Assembly (NCBI GenBank): GCA_046329535.1
Contig: JAXLUN010000002.1
Location: 558,001-622,000, forward strand
Reading direction: 5' to 3'
DNA: 64,000 nt
Origin: Bog-950 sp046329535
GTDB taxonomy: Bacteria; Bacteroidota; Bacteroidia; Chitinophagales; LD1
Shown here: piece after piece, positions 17,560 through 27,665 of the stretch
Layout of the letters: every line of letters starts with the position of its first letter
How positions within the stretch are numbered: the stretch's first letter is position 1
Translations under genes and position numbers: made by a program
The notes under the pieces: model-generated
The model's input: the letters and a program-made list of their open reading frames with translations, nothing else
The model's database searches: none
Told to the model about the DNA's origin: nothing

Positions 17560-20532
17560 TTACTTTTCCATGGCTTTGTAAATCACCTTCTGTAAATCGG
17601 TACGGATGTTCATTTTAACCAGCTGGTTATTCTCTGCATTCGGATAAACCCGGTTACTTAAAAAGATATAGATGAGTTTATTCTCCGGATCGCTCCACAC
17701 ACAAGTGCCGGTAAATCCGGTATGTCCAAAAACCGAAAGCGGTACGCCTTCATAGCAGGGCGAAGGTTTACTTACATCGGGTTCGGGTTTATCAAAACCA
17801 AAGCCTCTTCTTGAAATTTTTGATTGCCTTGCGGTAAATATTTTTATCGCAGCAGAGTCCAGTATTCGTTTACCATTATATTGACCGTTGTTAAGCAACA
17901 TTTGAAAAACAGCTGCCAAATCAAATGCATTGCTGAACAACCCTGCATGCCCAGCCACCCCACCATACATGGCAGCACCGGGGTCGTGCACATACCCATG
18001 TACTACTTGCTGGCGAAATGCAGAATCATTTTCCGTAGGCGATATTTTACCGCGCGAAAATCTATTCAGTGGCAGATAGCCTATTCGCGTTAAGCCCATG
18101 GGTTTATAAAAGTTTTCATGCACAAAATCATTCAACGTTTTTCCCGAAACCGCTTCTACAATTTTTTGAAGTATGTAAAAGTCATTATCGCTGTATACAT
18201 ACTTGGGGTGTGTCTCTACTTCACTGTGAACAATCATACTCCACATCGTATCCGGATAATCATTCCGGATAAACAAACTATCGGCTACTTTTACTGCAAA
18301 ACCCGCATCGGCACTTTTACGGTAGTATGTTTTAAAGTTGCTATCCACCGTGTTTTTATAAAACATAAAGAACGCTTTCAACCCAGCCTGATGGGTCAGA
18401 ATATCGCGTATTTTTAAATGTTTGATGGTAGCATTTTTGGGCAGGTCCAAATAATCATCAATGGTTTTATCGAGATTAATTTTTTTCTGCTCATATAGCT
18501 TCATTATCGCTATAGTAGTAGAAACGACTTTAGTAATAGAAGCAATGTCATACAGGTCGGTAGGCCTCACTTTGTCATCGGTCAGTTCATATTGTTTGTT
18601 ACCATAGCTCTTGTTCCAGATTACTCTCCCATCTTTAGCTACTAACAACTGACAACCCGGAAATGCCTTATTCTCTATGCCTTGCTGAATAATCACATCC
18701 AGTTGGTGTAAATCACCCGCATTGATTCCTTCCTCTTCCGGTGAAGAAATTTTTAACCGATAAATAGTATCCGAAACAAAACCGGTTCCGGCCGGAAATG
18801 TTGCAGAGGCCGTTACCGGAAGTTTACCTGAAATTTTCTCAGCACCAAACAAAGCGTTAGCTGCTGCCAGGTTTGTAGCATCATTATCTTCATATAACTC
18901 TAATATCCAGGGTATGTATTCAAAATACTTTAAGCTGTAAGGGTTGCCAAATACATTGAGCACCACTTTGGTTCTACCCGAAAGCAGTTCAACAAACTTT
19001 CTGGTTTCTTCCGTTACGTTATAATTTTTAGCAGCCGACCGAATCATTGCATGCAGGTCAATAATCACCAAATCATAACCAGCCAGTGTATCAAATAAAT
19101 TATCAAAAGACTTCTCATTATGCTCCAGGCTCTGGTTAAACAAATCCAGTTCGGCAAAATTGCTGATGTGACGTTGAAATTGTGAAACACCCGTATTGCC
19201 TATAGAGAGCGAAGCAACTTTTCTGTAGTTCCATTCTTTAAAAGGTAATAAGTTATTCTGGTTAGCGGCTATTGTAACTGCATGCTCAAATAGTTGTTGG
19301 CGCAGCATTTTACCAAGCGTATTATTCAGGTCTGCCCGTAAATTTTCGAGATTCACGTGTTGTGCTTTGTTTAGGCCCAGTTTGTATTTGTATGCCAGCA
19401 CTTTTTTAACCCGGGCTTCCAATTCATATAGGGTAATACAACCACTATCAACAGCCATTTTTATCTTCTCAATTCCTTTCGTAGCGTCTTCGCTGAATAC
19501 CAGAATATCGCAGCCCGCAACAAAAGCCATAGAGTCAACTGTACCCGGCTTATAGTATTTGCTTACCCCTTTCATGTTAAGCGCATCACTAAAAACCAAC
19601 CCGTCAAACCCCAAGGAATCCTGTAGCCAATCGGTGGCAATTCGATGTGATATAGATGCTGCTGTTCGTGTTGTATCTAACGAGGGTACGTTCAAATGGG
19701 CCACCATAGCGCTGCCAACGCCATTTGCAAAAAGCACTTTAAATGGGAAAAACTCTAATGAATCAAATCCGGTTTCAGATTTATTTATTTGAGGCAAATC
19801 ATAGTGTGAATCAACACTCACATCTCCATGTCCTGGGAAATGCTTGGCACAGGCCAGCACTCCTTCTTCCTGCATTCCATCCGAATATTCAACTCCCTTA
19901 AGAGCCACCTTAAATTTATCCTCTCCAAAACTCCGGTCGTTAATAACCGGGTTGCCCGGATTATTATTTACATCTACATCCGGAGCAAAATTAATTTGCA
20001 GACCAATACGCTTGCACTCCCTGCCAATTTCCCGGCCCATCTCATAAATCAGCTTGTTATCGCTCACAGCGCCCAGCGCAATCTGGTGTGGAAATGAAAT
20101 AGTAGAGTCCAGCCTCATAGCCAAACCCCACTCCCCGTCAATAGACATAAAAGCATTCACCTTCACGCTATCCTGAATCCGATTAGTCCATTCGGCCTGA
20201 GCTTCAGGTAAGCCTTTAAAAAAAATAACTCCGCCAGCTTTACCTTGTTTAAGCAAACTAAACACAGAGTCCATGTTGTAATTATTGCCTGAAGTATATG
20301 CGGGCAACATAAAGAACTGGCCAATTCGTTCTTCCGTGCTTAATAAATTATAAACCGAATCGACCCACTGAACACAAACCTTATCTTTTTTCCAGTTGCG
20401 AAAATCCGGGTTTTGCGAATTAGAATGCAGGCATAGCAATAAAAACAACATGCATAGGCCAATGCGTGCTTTTGTAGTTGGTAATTTATATTTCCTGTTT
20501 CTTATTTCCACTGGTGCGAATGAACAAAACAT
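17560..20532 (-). CDS. Secreted GH3 beta-N-acetylhexosaminidase / class C beta-lactamase-fold fusion
   Basis: A 990-residue two-enzyme fusion with a late signal peptide (about 22-40). Residues about 55-590 are a glycoside hydrolase family 3 module with the NagZ loop KHFPGHGD (230-237) carrying the catalytic His/Asp dyad, and the likely nucleophile Asp316 in VFSDALNMKG. Residues about 600-985 are a serine hydrolase of the beta-lactamase/AmpH fold with SITK (665-668), YSDN (780-783) and HTGFTG in place of KTG. The combination points to cell-wall muropeptide processing: GlcNAc removal plus a D,D-peptidase or esterase step. The length is typical for this Bacteroidota fusion. Confidence 0.9.
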   Translation of the reverse strand: MFCSFAPVEIRNRKYKLPTTKARIGLCMLFLLLCLHSNSQNPDFRNWKKDKVCVQWVDSVYNLLSTEERIGQFFMLPAYTSGNNYNMDSVFSLLKQGKAGGVIFFKGLPEAQAEWTNRIQDSVKVNAFMSIDGEWGLAMRLDSTISFPHQIALGAVSDNKLIYEMGREIGRECKRIGLQINFAPDVDVNNNPGNPVINDRSFGEDKFKVALKGVEYSDGMQEEGVLACAKHFPGHGDVSVDSHYDLPQINKSETGFDSLEFFPFKVLFANGVGSAMVAHLNVPSLDTTRTAASISHRIATDWLQDSLGFDGLVFSDALNMKGVSKYYKPGTVDSMAFVAGCDILVFSEDATKGIEKIKMAVDSGCITLYELEARVKKVLAYKYKLGLNKAQHVNLENLRADLNNTLGKMLRQQLFEHAVTIAANQNNLLPFKEWNYRKVASLSIGNTGVSQFQRHISNFAELDLFNQSLEHNEKSFDNLFDTLAGYDLVIIDLHAMIRSAAKNYNVTEETRKFVELLSGRTKVVLNVFGNPYSLKYFEYIPWILELYEDNDATNLAAANALFGAEKISGKLPVTASATFPAGTGFVSDTIYRLKISSPEEEGINAGDLHQLDVIIQQGIENKAFPGCQLLVAKDGRVIWNKSYGNKQYELTDDKVRPTDLYDIASITKVVSTTIAIMKLYEQKKINLDKTIDDYLDLPKNATIKHLKIRDILTHQAGLKAFFMFYKNTVDSNFKTYYRKSADAGFAVKVADSLFIRNDYPDTMWSMIVHSEVETHPKYVYSDNDFYILQKIVEAVSGKTLNDFVHENFYKPMGLTRIGYLPLNRFSRGKISPTENDSAFRQQVVHGYVHDPGAAMYGGVAGHAGLFSNAFDLAAVFQMLLNNGQYNGKRILDSAAIKIFTARQSKISRRGFGFDKPEPDVSKPSPCYEGVPLSVFGHTGFTGTCVWSDPENKLIYIFLSNRVYPNAENNQLVKMNIRTDLQKVIYKAMEK

Positions 20533-20652
20533 TTACCGTGCCTTGTCTTATTCAATTAACGACTTTTCTACTGTTTTATGTTGATTGAAAGATGCTTACT
20601 ATAATTATTGCAAGCAGGAATGGTTTTCTGCCAGCGAAGAAGCACAAATAAT

Positions 20653-20660
20653 TAAGTTTG
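20653..20660 (+). promoter_or_regulatory. Putative -7 promoter element of mutL, very close to the start codon
   Basis: TAAGTTTG is a perfect TAnnTTTG match only 6 bp before the mutL ATG, which would give a transcript starting at or next to the ATG (leaderless). The -33 element is weak. Confidence 0.4.
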
Positions 20661-20666
20661 CGCCAC

Positions 20667-22529
20667 ATGGACATTATTCGTCTTTTACCCGATAACATTG
20701 CTAACCAGATTGCTGCCGGTGAAGTTATTCAGCGACCTGCTTCTGCGGTGAAAGAATTACTTGAAAACTCCATCGATTCTGGTGCCACACATATCAAGCT
20801 AATTGTGAAACAGGCTGGCAAAAGTTTGGTACAAGTAATTGATAATGGCTGTGGCATGAGCGATACCGATGCCAGAATGTGTTTCGAAAAACATGCTACG
20901 TCTAAAATTAGGGCTGCCGAAGATCTATTCAATATCCGCACCATGGGTTTCAGGGGAGAAGCACTGGCCTCTATTGCTTCTATCTCGCAGGTGGAAATGA
21001 AAACACGCCAAGTGGGAGAACAACTGGGCACGTGTATAGAAATTGAAGGGATGAAGGTGCTCAAACAAGAGCCCTGTCAAACACCCGAAGGTACTTCTAT
21101 AGCTATGAAAAACCTTTTCTTCAACGTTCCGGCAAGAAGAAATTTTTTAAAAAGCGATACCGTTGAGCTTAAAAATATCCTTGAAGAATTTCAACGGGTT
21201 GCTCTGGCTCATCCCAAAATAGGGTTTCAGTTGTTCAATAACGACTACGAGATGTTTCATCTTAAAAGCGGAAACTTGAAACAGCGTATTGTGCAGCTAT
21301 TTGGCGATAACTATGCACAAAAAATAGTGCCGGTTGAGGAAAAAAGCTATGCTTTACATGTGCACGGTTTTGTAGGAAAGCCTGAATTCAGTAAAAAAAC
21401 AAGAGGAGAACAATTCATTTTCGTCAATAATCGTTTCATCAAATCTCCTTATCTCAATCACGCTGTAAGCATGGCGTTTGAACAGATGATGGCCCCGGGC
21501 AACTTTCCTTTTTATGTGTTATATCTGGATATTGACCCGTCTAAGATTGATATTAATGTACACCCGGCTAAGCATGAAATAAAGTTTGAGGACGAGAAGC
21601 TAGTTTACACCTTTGTAAATCTGGGTGTAAAACATGCATTAGGCGCTTATAGTGTATCACCTACTTTAGATTTTAATCAGGAACATCACCTGAACAGCGA
21701 CAACACATTTACTCAACAGCCCCGCACCTGGCTGGAGATAACTCAGCACGCTGTGCAAACTAAAGATGCCAAAAAGTTTGCGCCACCAAGCAACTTTCAG
21801 CCACTGAGTGAACGCGAAGAGAATAATTTGAAAAACTGGGAACGCGCATTTGATACCGTAGGTAATCAGGAAAACAGAAAGCAGACATCGTCAGTTTCTC
21901 CCGAAACCAATAAGACATCGGGCATACAACACAGAACATCCGGTTCTGATGCTTTTAAAGAAGCCGTTCCGCCTCATCAAATTCAAAACAGGTACATTGT
22001 TTCGCAAATTAAGAGCGGGTTTATTTTGATAGATCAGCAGGCGGCTCATGAACGTATTATGTTTGAGCGGTATTTAAAGCTGTTGGAAAAAAATCGGAAT
22101 GAAAGCCAGCGACAATTGTTTCCTCAAAATCTTGATTTAAATGCCCTGGACGCGCAAATATTGTTACAGATACTACCGGAAATAAATAATCTGGGCTTCG
22201 ACATTCAGGAGTTTGGTAAAAACAGCTTTGTAGTACATGGTTTTCCGGCCGATATTTTACAGGGCGATGAAAAAAAGATAATTGAGGAGTTAATTGAGCA
22301 ATACAAAATGAATTCGCAGATAACCAAACTATCTAAACGAGAAAGTCTGGCGAAATCACTTGCCTATAGCTCCAGCATTAAAGCCGGTAAAAAACTAAGT
22401 GTAGACGAAATGAAAATCTTGATTGATGAGTTGTTTGCCTGCGAAAATGCATTTAACGCCCCTAATGGTCGCTTTACATTCATTACCATCAACAACGATG
22501 AACTGGATAAACGCTTTGAAAACAAATAA
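20667..22529 (+). CDS. mutL: DNA mismatch repair protein MutL
   Basis: Couples MutS mismatch recognition to strand incision. The 620-residue protein has the GHKL ATPase motifs ELLENSIDSGA (Glu33), DNGCGM, and TMGFRGEALASI, then the transducer domain with NNRFIKSP and DVHP-type INVHPAKHEIKFEDE. A variable linker (about 330-430) leads to the C-terminal dimerisation domain. The endonuclease-type motif reads DQQAAHERIMFE, with Gln where His is usual (DQHAxHE). ATG at 20667 is chosen over TTG at 20658. The two rhomboid genes follow on the same strand. Confidence 0.95.
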   Translation: MDIIRLLPDNIANQIAAGEVIQRPASAVKELLENSIDSGATHIKLIVKQAGKSLVQVIDNGCGMSDTDARMCFEKHATSKIRAAEDLFNIRTMGFRGEALASIASISQVEMKTRQVGEQLGTCIEIEGMKVLKQEPCQTPEGTSIAMKNLFFNVPARRNFLKSDTVELKNILEEFQRVALAHPKIGFQLFNNDYEMFHLKSGNLKQRIVQLFGDNYAQKIVPVEEKSYALHVHGFVGKPEFSKKTRGEQFIFVNNRFIKSPYLNHAVSMAFEQMMAPGNFPFYVLYLDIDPSKIDINVHPAKHEIKFEDEKLVYTFVNLGVKHALGAYSVSPTLDFNQEHHLNSDNTFTQQPRTWLEITQHAVQTKDAKKFAPPSNFQPLSEREENNLKNWERAFDTVGNQENRKQTSSVSPETNKTSGIQHRTSGSDAFKEAVPPHQIQNRYIVSQIKSGFILIDQQAAHERIMFERYLKLLEKNRNESQRQLFPQNLDLNALDAQILLQILPEINNLGFDIQEFGKNSFVVHGFPADILQGDEKKIIEELIEQYKMNSQITKLSKRESLAKSLAYSSSIKAGKKLSVDEMKILIDELFACENAFNAPNGRFTFITINNDELDKRFENK

Positions 22530-22572
22530 TCCGGTTTCTTATTCGTCTTATCTGTTCCATTAAATTAGCCCT

Positions 22573-23343
22573 ATGTTCAACAATGTAGATACACGTAGCG
22601 TAACTTTCAACATAATAGTGCTTAACGCAATTCTGTTTGTGGTTTGCCATTTTATTCCTCATCTCAATAGTGTTTTAAGTCTTCATTACTTTTTTAATAA
22701 GCACGATTATTTGCAAACTCTTTACAATGGCAGTATTGATGCCAGTCAATTTCCAAACCTAAGTGCATTTGCTCAGCAAGCCTATTACTATGGCGAGCGC
22801 GGCAGCTTTCTGCCGGTTCAGATTATCACACACATGTTTATGCATGGTAGCATCAGCCATATTTTCTTTAACATGTTTGGCTTATTCACGTTGGGTATCG
22901 TTTTGGAAAGGGTTTGGGGTGCCAATCGCTATCTGCTGTTTTATATCACTACCGGTTTTGGTGCGGTGATTCTGCACATGGCCGTTCAGGCTTTTATGGT
23001 TTATCAGGCAACCAGAAGTGTAGACCCAAGCATGTCGATGCTCGAAAACAATCCGGAGATATGGAGCACATATTTTTCCTCAACAGTTGGTGCGTCAGGT
23101 GCTCTTTTTGGCGTACTAACAGCTTTTGGCATGTTGTTCCCAAATACCGAATTATACCTGATGTTTATCCCAATTCCTATTAAGGCAAAATATTTTGTCA
23201 TTTTCTATATTCTCATTGAACTGTACTTGGGTGTGGCTATGTACGGTGGAGATAATGTTGCGCACTTTGCCCATTTAGGTGGTGCTTTGTTTGGCTTTAT
23301 TTTAGTGAAATACTGGAACCGAAACCGAAATTCACTGTTTTAA
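22573..23343 (+). CDS. Rhomboid-family intramembrane serine protease 1
   Basis: A 256-residue polytopic membrane protease that cleaves transmembrane substrates within the bilayer. Seen: the histidine/asparagine loop FMHGSISHIFFNMFGLFT in TM2, the catalytic serine in VGASGALFGVLTAFG (TM4) and the catalytic histidine in AHFAHLGGALFGF (TM6). About six transmembrane helices are evident. It follows mutL by 43 bp and precedes a second rhomboid gene by 5 bp, so all three are probably co-transcribed. Confidence 0.93.
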   Translation: MFNNVDTRSVTFNIIVLNAILFVVCHFIPHLNSVLSLHYFFNKHDYLQTLYNGSIDASQFPNLSAFAQQAYYYGERGSFLPVQIITHMFMHGSISHIFFNMFGLFTLGIVLERVWGANRYLLFYITTGFGAVILHMAVQAFMVYQATRSVDPSMSMLENNPEIWSTYFSSTVGASGALFGVLTAFGMLFPNTELYLMFIPIPIKAKYFVIFYILIELYLGVAMYGGDNVAHFAHLGGALFGFILVKYWNRNRNSLF

Positions 23344-23348
23344 AAAAC

Positions 23349-24242
23349 ATGCTAACGAATTCTATTACTAACGACCTCAAATATCATTTCCGCCATGGCA
23401 ACATGGTAATGAAACTGATTTTTGTGAACACCGGTGTCTTCATTTTTTTCGGCTTATTCTATCTGCTTAGTTTTTTAATTCAAAACAACTCCGCGTATCA
23501 GTTCCTGCTGATGAAACTGGAAATGCCTGCCTCTGTAAATACACTACTGCATCAGCCTTGGTCCATTTTTAGTTATATGTTTTTACATACCGGCCTGTTT
23601 CATTTTGTTTTCAATATGCTCTGGCTGTATTGGTTTGGTGAAATTTTTGTGCTGTATCTGGGTGATAAAAAAATATTGCCGCTGTATTTATTAGGTGGAT
23701 TAGCCGGGGCGGCTATTTACCTGTTAGCCTATAATCTGTTGCCGGTCTTTAAACCTAACGTAAATGTTTCATTCATGCTGGGTGCCTCTGCCAGCATTTT
23801 TGCCATTGTATTTGCTGCCGCCACCCTGGCTCCGGATTATGAAATCAAGCTGACAATTTTTGGAATAATCAGAATTAAATACATAGCCGTATTTTCTTTG
23901 CTACTTGATGTCATAACCATTCCTTATGGAAATGCGGGTGGCTACATAGCCCACATTGGAGGGGCTCTTTGCGGTTTTTTTTTCATTAAATCATTGCAAG
24001 GTGGGTTTGACTGGTCATCGTCAATTAACAAACTATTTGACCCCGTTTCTTCCGTGTTTAAGAGAAAATCAAATATCCGCGTGACCTATAAGAATATAGA
24101 CTTCAAAAAAAGTAATACCTCAGGAATGGGTAAAGACGAACAGGTCTATGTAGATGAGATATTAGATAAGATTGCCCGCTCAGGCTATGATAGTCTCACT
24201 AAAGAAGAGAAGGACTTCCTGTTCAATTATTCAAAGAAATAG
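23349..24242 (+). CDS. Rhomboid-family intramembrane serine protease 2
   Basis: A 297-residue paralogue of the preceding protein. It has the TM2 loop FLHTGLFHFVFNMLWLYWFG, a serine motif MLGASASIFAIVFA and the histidine helix YIAHIGGALCGFFF. The GxSx motif reads GASA, so the catalytic serine is kept. The C-terminal ~80 residues form a cytoplasmic tail with a helical DEILDKIARSGYDSLTKEEK segment, common in Bacteroidota rhomboids. The five-base spacing from the first rhomboid gene implies co-expression. Confidence 0.92.
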   Translation: MLTNSITNDLKYHFRHGNMVMKLIFVNTGVFIFFGLFYLLSFLIQNNSAYQFLLMKLEMPASVNTLLHQPWSIFSYMFLHTGLFHFVFNMLWLYWFGEIFVLYLGDKKILPLYLLGGLAGAAIYLLAYNLLPVFKPNVNVSFMLGASASIFAIVFAAATLAPDYEIKLTIFGIIRIKYIAVFSLLLDVITIPYGNAGGYIAHIGGALCGFFFIKSLQGGFDWSSSINKLFDPVSSVFKRKSNIRVTYKNIDFKKSNTSGMGKDEQVYVDEILDKIARSGYDSLTKEEKDFLFNYSKK

Positions 24243-24285
24243 TTGAGTTTAAGTTGTAATTTGTCGCTCATTAAATTCACCTTCT

Positions 24286-25404
24286 TTGCTGCGCCTGTTT
24301 TTTAAAACACTTAATGTACTAGCCCTTTTAGTGTTGTTGCTGTCATGTATGGCGGCCTACATTAAGCCAACTCAATACTGGCAGCTATCTTTTATCGGTT
24401 TTGCTTTCCCGATCGTATTGATCGTAAACGTTTTTTTTCTGCTGCTCTGGATATTGAAACGCGATGCATTCGGGCTAATTTCTTTGGTTGCTATTGTTCT
24501 TACCTGGAATTTTATTCAAGAATCATTTGCCCTAAACTTTAACACCGAATACAAAGAACAGGGCATTAAACTGATGACCTGGAACGTGAAGAACTTCGAT
24601 TTATACAACTGGAGCCATAACAAGAAAACACATGCGGAAATGATGCAGTTGATTAAAGCGGAAAATCCGGACATTATCTGCTTTCAGGAATTTTATAGTG
24701 ATAACGGAATACTATTTAACAACATAAAATACCTTTCTGATACACTTGGCTATTCTAGTTATTATTTTCAGCCAACCACGCGGATAGTCAAACCTTATAA
24801 ACGAAAACCATGGAAATCTAAGCGACTAACGGATACCATTGATCAGCAATGGGGTGTTGCCATTGTTTCAAAATACAAATTTACAGACACCGGACGAATT
24901 GATTTTAGTAACTCAAAAAACAACGATTGTATTTATGTAGATATTGAGCTAAATAAAAAACCCTTGCGCTTATACTCTGTGCATTTTCAGTCCATTCATT
25001 TAGGCGATAATGACTATGCTACTTTAGATTCTATACAGGGAAATCAAAAGGCCAACTGGCTATCAGTTAAAAGCATTTTGCGGAAAATGAAACGAGCATT
25101 CACCAAACGCAGTGAACAGGCTGCAGCAGTGGCAGAGCACATGAGTTCGTTTTCGGGAAGGAAAATTTTGTGTGGCGATTTTAATGACGTGCCGGTATCT
25201 TATACATACAACACAGTAAACGATAACCTGACCGATGCTTTTGTAAAAAAGGGGAAAGGATTTGGTGCCACTTTTGCCAATAAATTTTCTGTTTTCAGAA
25301 TAGACTACGCACTTTTCAGTGAAGACATTCAAATCAATTCTTATCGAACCATCCGCAAGGAGTTATCGGATCATTATCCGATTATTGTAACATTTAATCC
25401 GTAG
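24286..25404 (+). CDS. Endonuclease/exonuclease/phosphatase-family membrane protein
   Basis: A 372-residue protein with two or three N-terminal transmembrane helices (about 1-85) and a C-terminal EEP domain. Motifs: LMTWNVKNFDLYNW, IICFQEFYS, VHFQS, the metal-binding GDFNDVPVSYTY, and SDHYPI at the end. The domain may act as a nuclease or a phosphodiesterase on phospholipid or sphingomyelin-like substrates; the substrate is unknown. No ATG is available near the start: the frame opens after a stop at 24250 and TTG at 24286 gives the family-like MLRLFFKTLNVLALL start. It ends 6 bp from a convergent gene. Confidence 0.85.
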   Translation: MLRLFFKTLNVLALLVLLLSCMAAYIKPTQYWQLSFIGFAFPIVLIVNVFFLLLWILKRDAFGLISLVAIVLTWNFIQESFALNFNTEYKEQGIKLMTWNVKNFDLYNWSHNKKTHAEMMQLIKAENPDIICFQEFYSDNGILFNNIKYLSDTLGYSSYYFQPTTRIVKPYKRKPWKSKRLTDTIDQQWGVAIVSKYKFTDTGRIDFSNSKNNDCIYVDIELNKKPLRLYSVHFQSIHLGDNDYATLDSIQGNQKANWLSVKSILRKMKRAFTKRSEQAAAVAEHMSSFSGRKILCGDFNDVPVSYTYNTVNDNLTDAFVKKGKGFGATFANKFSVFRIDYALFSEDIQINSYRTIRKELSDHYPIIVTFNP

Positions 25405-25410
25405 CGGTAA

Positions 25411-27660
25411 TTACATCTTTACCACCTTACCTCTCCACACAGAGTTATTCTTCATAGTGGCTTTTACAAGATAACAGCCGGAAGCCAGGGTTTGCATATT
25501 AATGTTCGTTGTATTTGTTGTCATCACTTTTTCTCCGCTCAACGAAAACACTTCCACTTTCAAAATTTTTTCATTGCTCATAATTTCAACCTGCCTATTA
25601 GTTGGATTGGGATAAAGCAAAACACTCGTTTCTGCTAGTTCCATAATAGAAACATTACAGGAGTTTACTTCTCTCGGAGTGCGGTCAGTAACTGTTACAA
25701 AACTTCCGGTTCCATCTGCACATCTTGCCAGCCCTTGGTCAGCCACCTGATTACCATAACTGATACTATCAAAAACACTTGTGCCATTACTTATTAGCAA
25801 CGCATCTTCTGTGTTGCTCAAATTAAAGTTAGTATGCATTTCCAGATACGTTTCATCCTCATCATCTGCCCAGACCAACAGGTGTTGTCCCGGAAGAATA
25901 AAAGCATCGGAAGGAAACTGCCACTTATTTAAGTTACTCGATGAATCCGTCAGGTATAAACCACTTAAGCCAAGTGCCTGGCTGGTACTATTATAGAGTT
26001 CAATCCAATCTTTGAATTTTCCTTTTTCGTTTTCTATACCGGTGTTATTGTTCACCGCCAATTCATTGATAACAATTTGCGAAGCTGTTGCCTGAGTAAT
26101 GACGGGCTGTATGGTATAAAACTCGTATTCTGCTCTTTCTGGTGAAAAGGCTCCGGTACTAGCATTATCCGCATAGATATAATACTGCACAGTTAACGAG
26201 TTAAGCGGAATAGAGGCGCCAAATATATTATCATTCGCTGCTCCATCATTGTGAGCGCCATCATCATACATGATTACACGAACAAAGCGATCCTTCTTGG
26301 AATAACGATATCCCAGATATACTGCCGTTGTGTTTGTAACCTGCGCGGTAATATTTGCATTACTGCCAAACGAGGGAGATGCCCCAGTATTGACATTGGT
26401 AATAACCGGTGGTAAAGCCGATAGTACATTGCTAATATAGGATGCTCGGGCATCCATTAGTGGATATATCCCCGGGCAAGTACCACCCGGACCACCACTT
26501 CCTGTAGTATTGGTGGTTAATGAATTCTGAAAGTTTGCATAAGTGCTTAGATAATTTACGTCCGTCTGCACGGCATTATCCACCAGACTATGCATGGAGT
26601 TGGCTGCCGTTTTATATGCAGCGTTGGCAAAGTTTTCATTATTGATGGTTCGCATATGTGCATAATACATCTTTTCATAAAACGGGTCATTGAGTAGTTT
26701 ATATATCAGCGGCCACGAGGATTCTGTTTTATGTAGGGTGGTTGACATTGTTTGCATAGAGGTGGCATTCAGATTAGAGGTAGTGCCTCCGGCAATGCTG
26801 AATCCCCCGAAACTCATATTCAAATCCCACACGGTAGGAATCCATTGGTCGGCATGATTGCGATACAGATAGTAGTTTTGACGAAACGAGCCGGAATAAC
26901 TATCAAGATTAACCAATACGTTGTTAAATGCCAACATCCACAAAAACCGATCAACATCTGCAATTGAGTCAAAACTACCGAACTGATTATTGAGTGTATC
27001 ACACAAGTGAAATAGCTCGTACCAGCCGGTATCGGATTTTAATTCGTACTTGGTATTATAATTAGCCAACGTTGTACCATTATATTCTAAACTGGAACCA
27101 TTACCGGAACCCGGACCTGCGTTTTGCGGATTACATTTTACAAAAGTATGGTTACTGCTGTAATATTTTTTGAGCAGAAAATTAGCGTCAATGCTCTCTG
27201 CATTGGTCATAATTCCATAATAAGCGCCATTGATATAAACTTTAGCAAAATTGCCTTGTGGAGCATCCATATAATGCCGCAGAATCTGATAACTCAGTGG
27301 CTCGCGAATCATGGAGTTATCGCTAAAGCCGTTTCCGAGCTTAACATCATCATAACCTTGATAATCCTGATTCTGAAATTCATCCAGCTTAATATGTAAC
27401 GGATTCTTAGCTCGATTAGCGGAGTATGAACTGTTCCCTTTAAACTTCACACCGCAATTTTGAAACAGCGTGCCGTTAATAACTACCGAATCGGCTAATG
27501 TATAGCTATCACTGCCGGTTGTGGCAGTATCCATTCTATAATCCCAGTTAGAAAAGCCGAAGTAAATTTTAATGTCTTGAATGGTATTGATATCGTAAAA
27601 TGACTGAGCTGAAACAATAGAGCTCAAAAAAATCAATAGGCCAAAAAGAGAATAGCGCAT
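25411..27660 (-). CDS. CotH-kinase-family T9SS-secreted protein with lamin-tail domain
   Basis: A 749-residue secreted protein with a Sec signal peptide (ending IVSAQS). Residues about 25-380 form a CotH-like atypical protein kinase domain (VKFKGNSSY, ANRAKNPLHIKLDEF, LGNGFSDNSMIREPL, DLNMSF). Around 525-650 there is a lamin-tail (LTD) domain (INELAVNNNTGIENEKGKF, DWIELYN, WADDEDET). The C-terminus is a T9SS type A sorting domain (LLYPNPTNRQVEI ... GCYLVKATMKNNSV). It starts 5 bp after the arylsulfotransferase-like gene on the same strand, so the two form an operon. The phospho-acceptor is unknown. Confidence 0.9.
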   Translation of the reverse strand: MRYSLFGLLIFLSSIVSAQSFYDINTIQDIKIYFGFSNWDYRMDTATTGSDSYTLADSVVINGTLFQNCGVKFKGNSSYSANRAKNPLHIKLDEFQNQDYQGYDDVKLGNGFSDNSMIREPLSYQILRHYMDAPQGNFAKVYINGAYYGIMTNAESIDANFLLKKYYSSNHTFVKCNPQNAGPGSGNGSSLEYNGTTLANYNTKYELKSDTGWYELFHLCDTLNNQFGSFDSIADVDRFLWMLAFNNVLVNLDSYSGSFRQNYYLYRNHADQWIPTVWDLNMSFGGFSIAGGTTSNLNATSMQTMSTTLHKTESSWPLIYKLLNDPFYEKMYYAHMRTINNENFANAAYKTAANSMHSLVDNAVQTDVNYLSTYANFQNSLTTNTTGSGGPGGTCPGIYPLMDARASYISNVLSALPPVITNVNTGASPSFGSNANITAQVTNTTAVYLGYRYSKKDRFVRVIMYDDGAHNDGAANDNIFGASIPLNSLTVQYYIYADNASTGAFSPERAEYEFYTIQPVITQATASQIVINELAVNNNTGIENEKGKFKDWIELYNSTSQALGLSGLYLTDSSSNLNKWQFPSDAFILPGQHLLVWADDEDETYLEMHTNFNLSNTEDALLISNGTSVFDSISYGNQVADQGLARCADGTGSFVTVTDRTPREVNSCNVSIMELAETSVLLYPNPTNRQVEIMSNEKILKVEVFSLSGEKVMTTNTTNINMQTLASGCYLVKATMKNNSVWRGKVVKM

Positions 27661-27665
27661 GGGTT

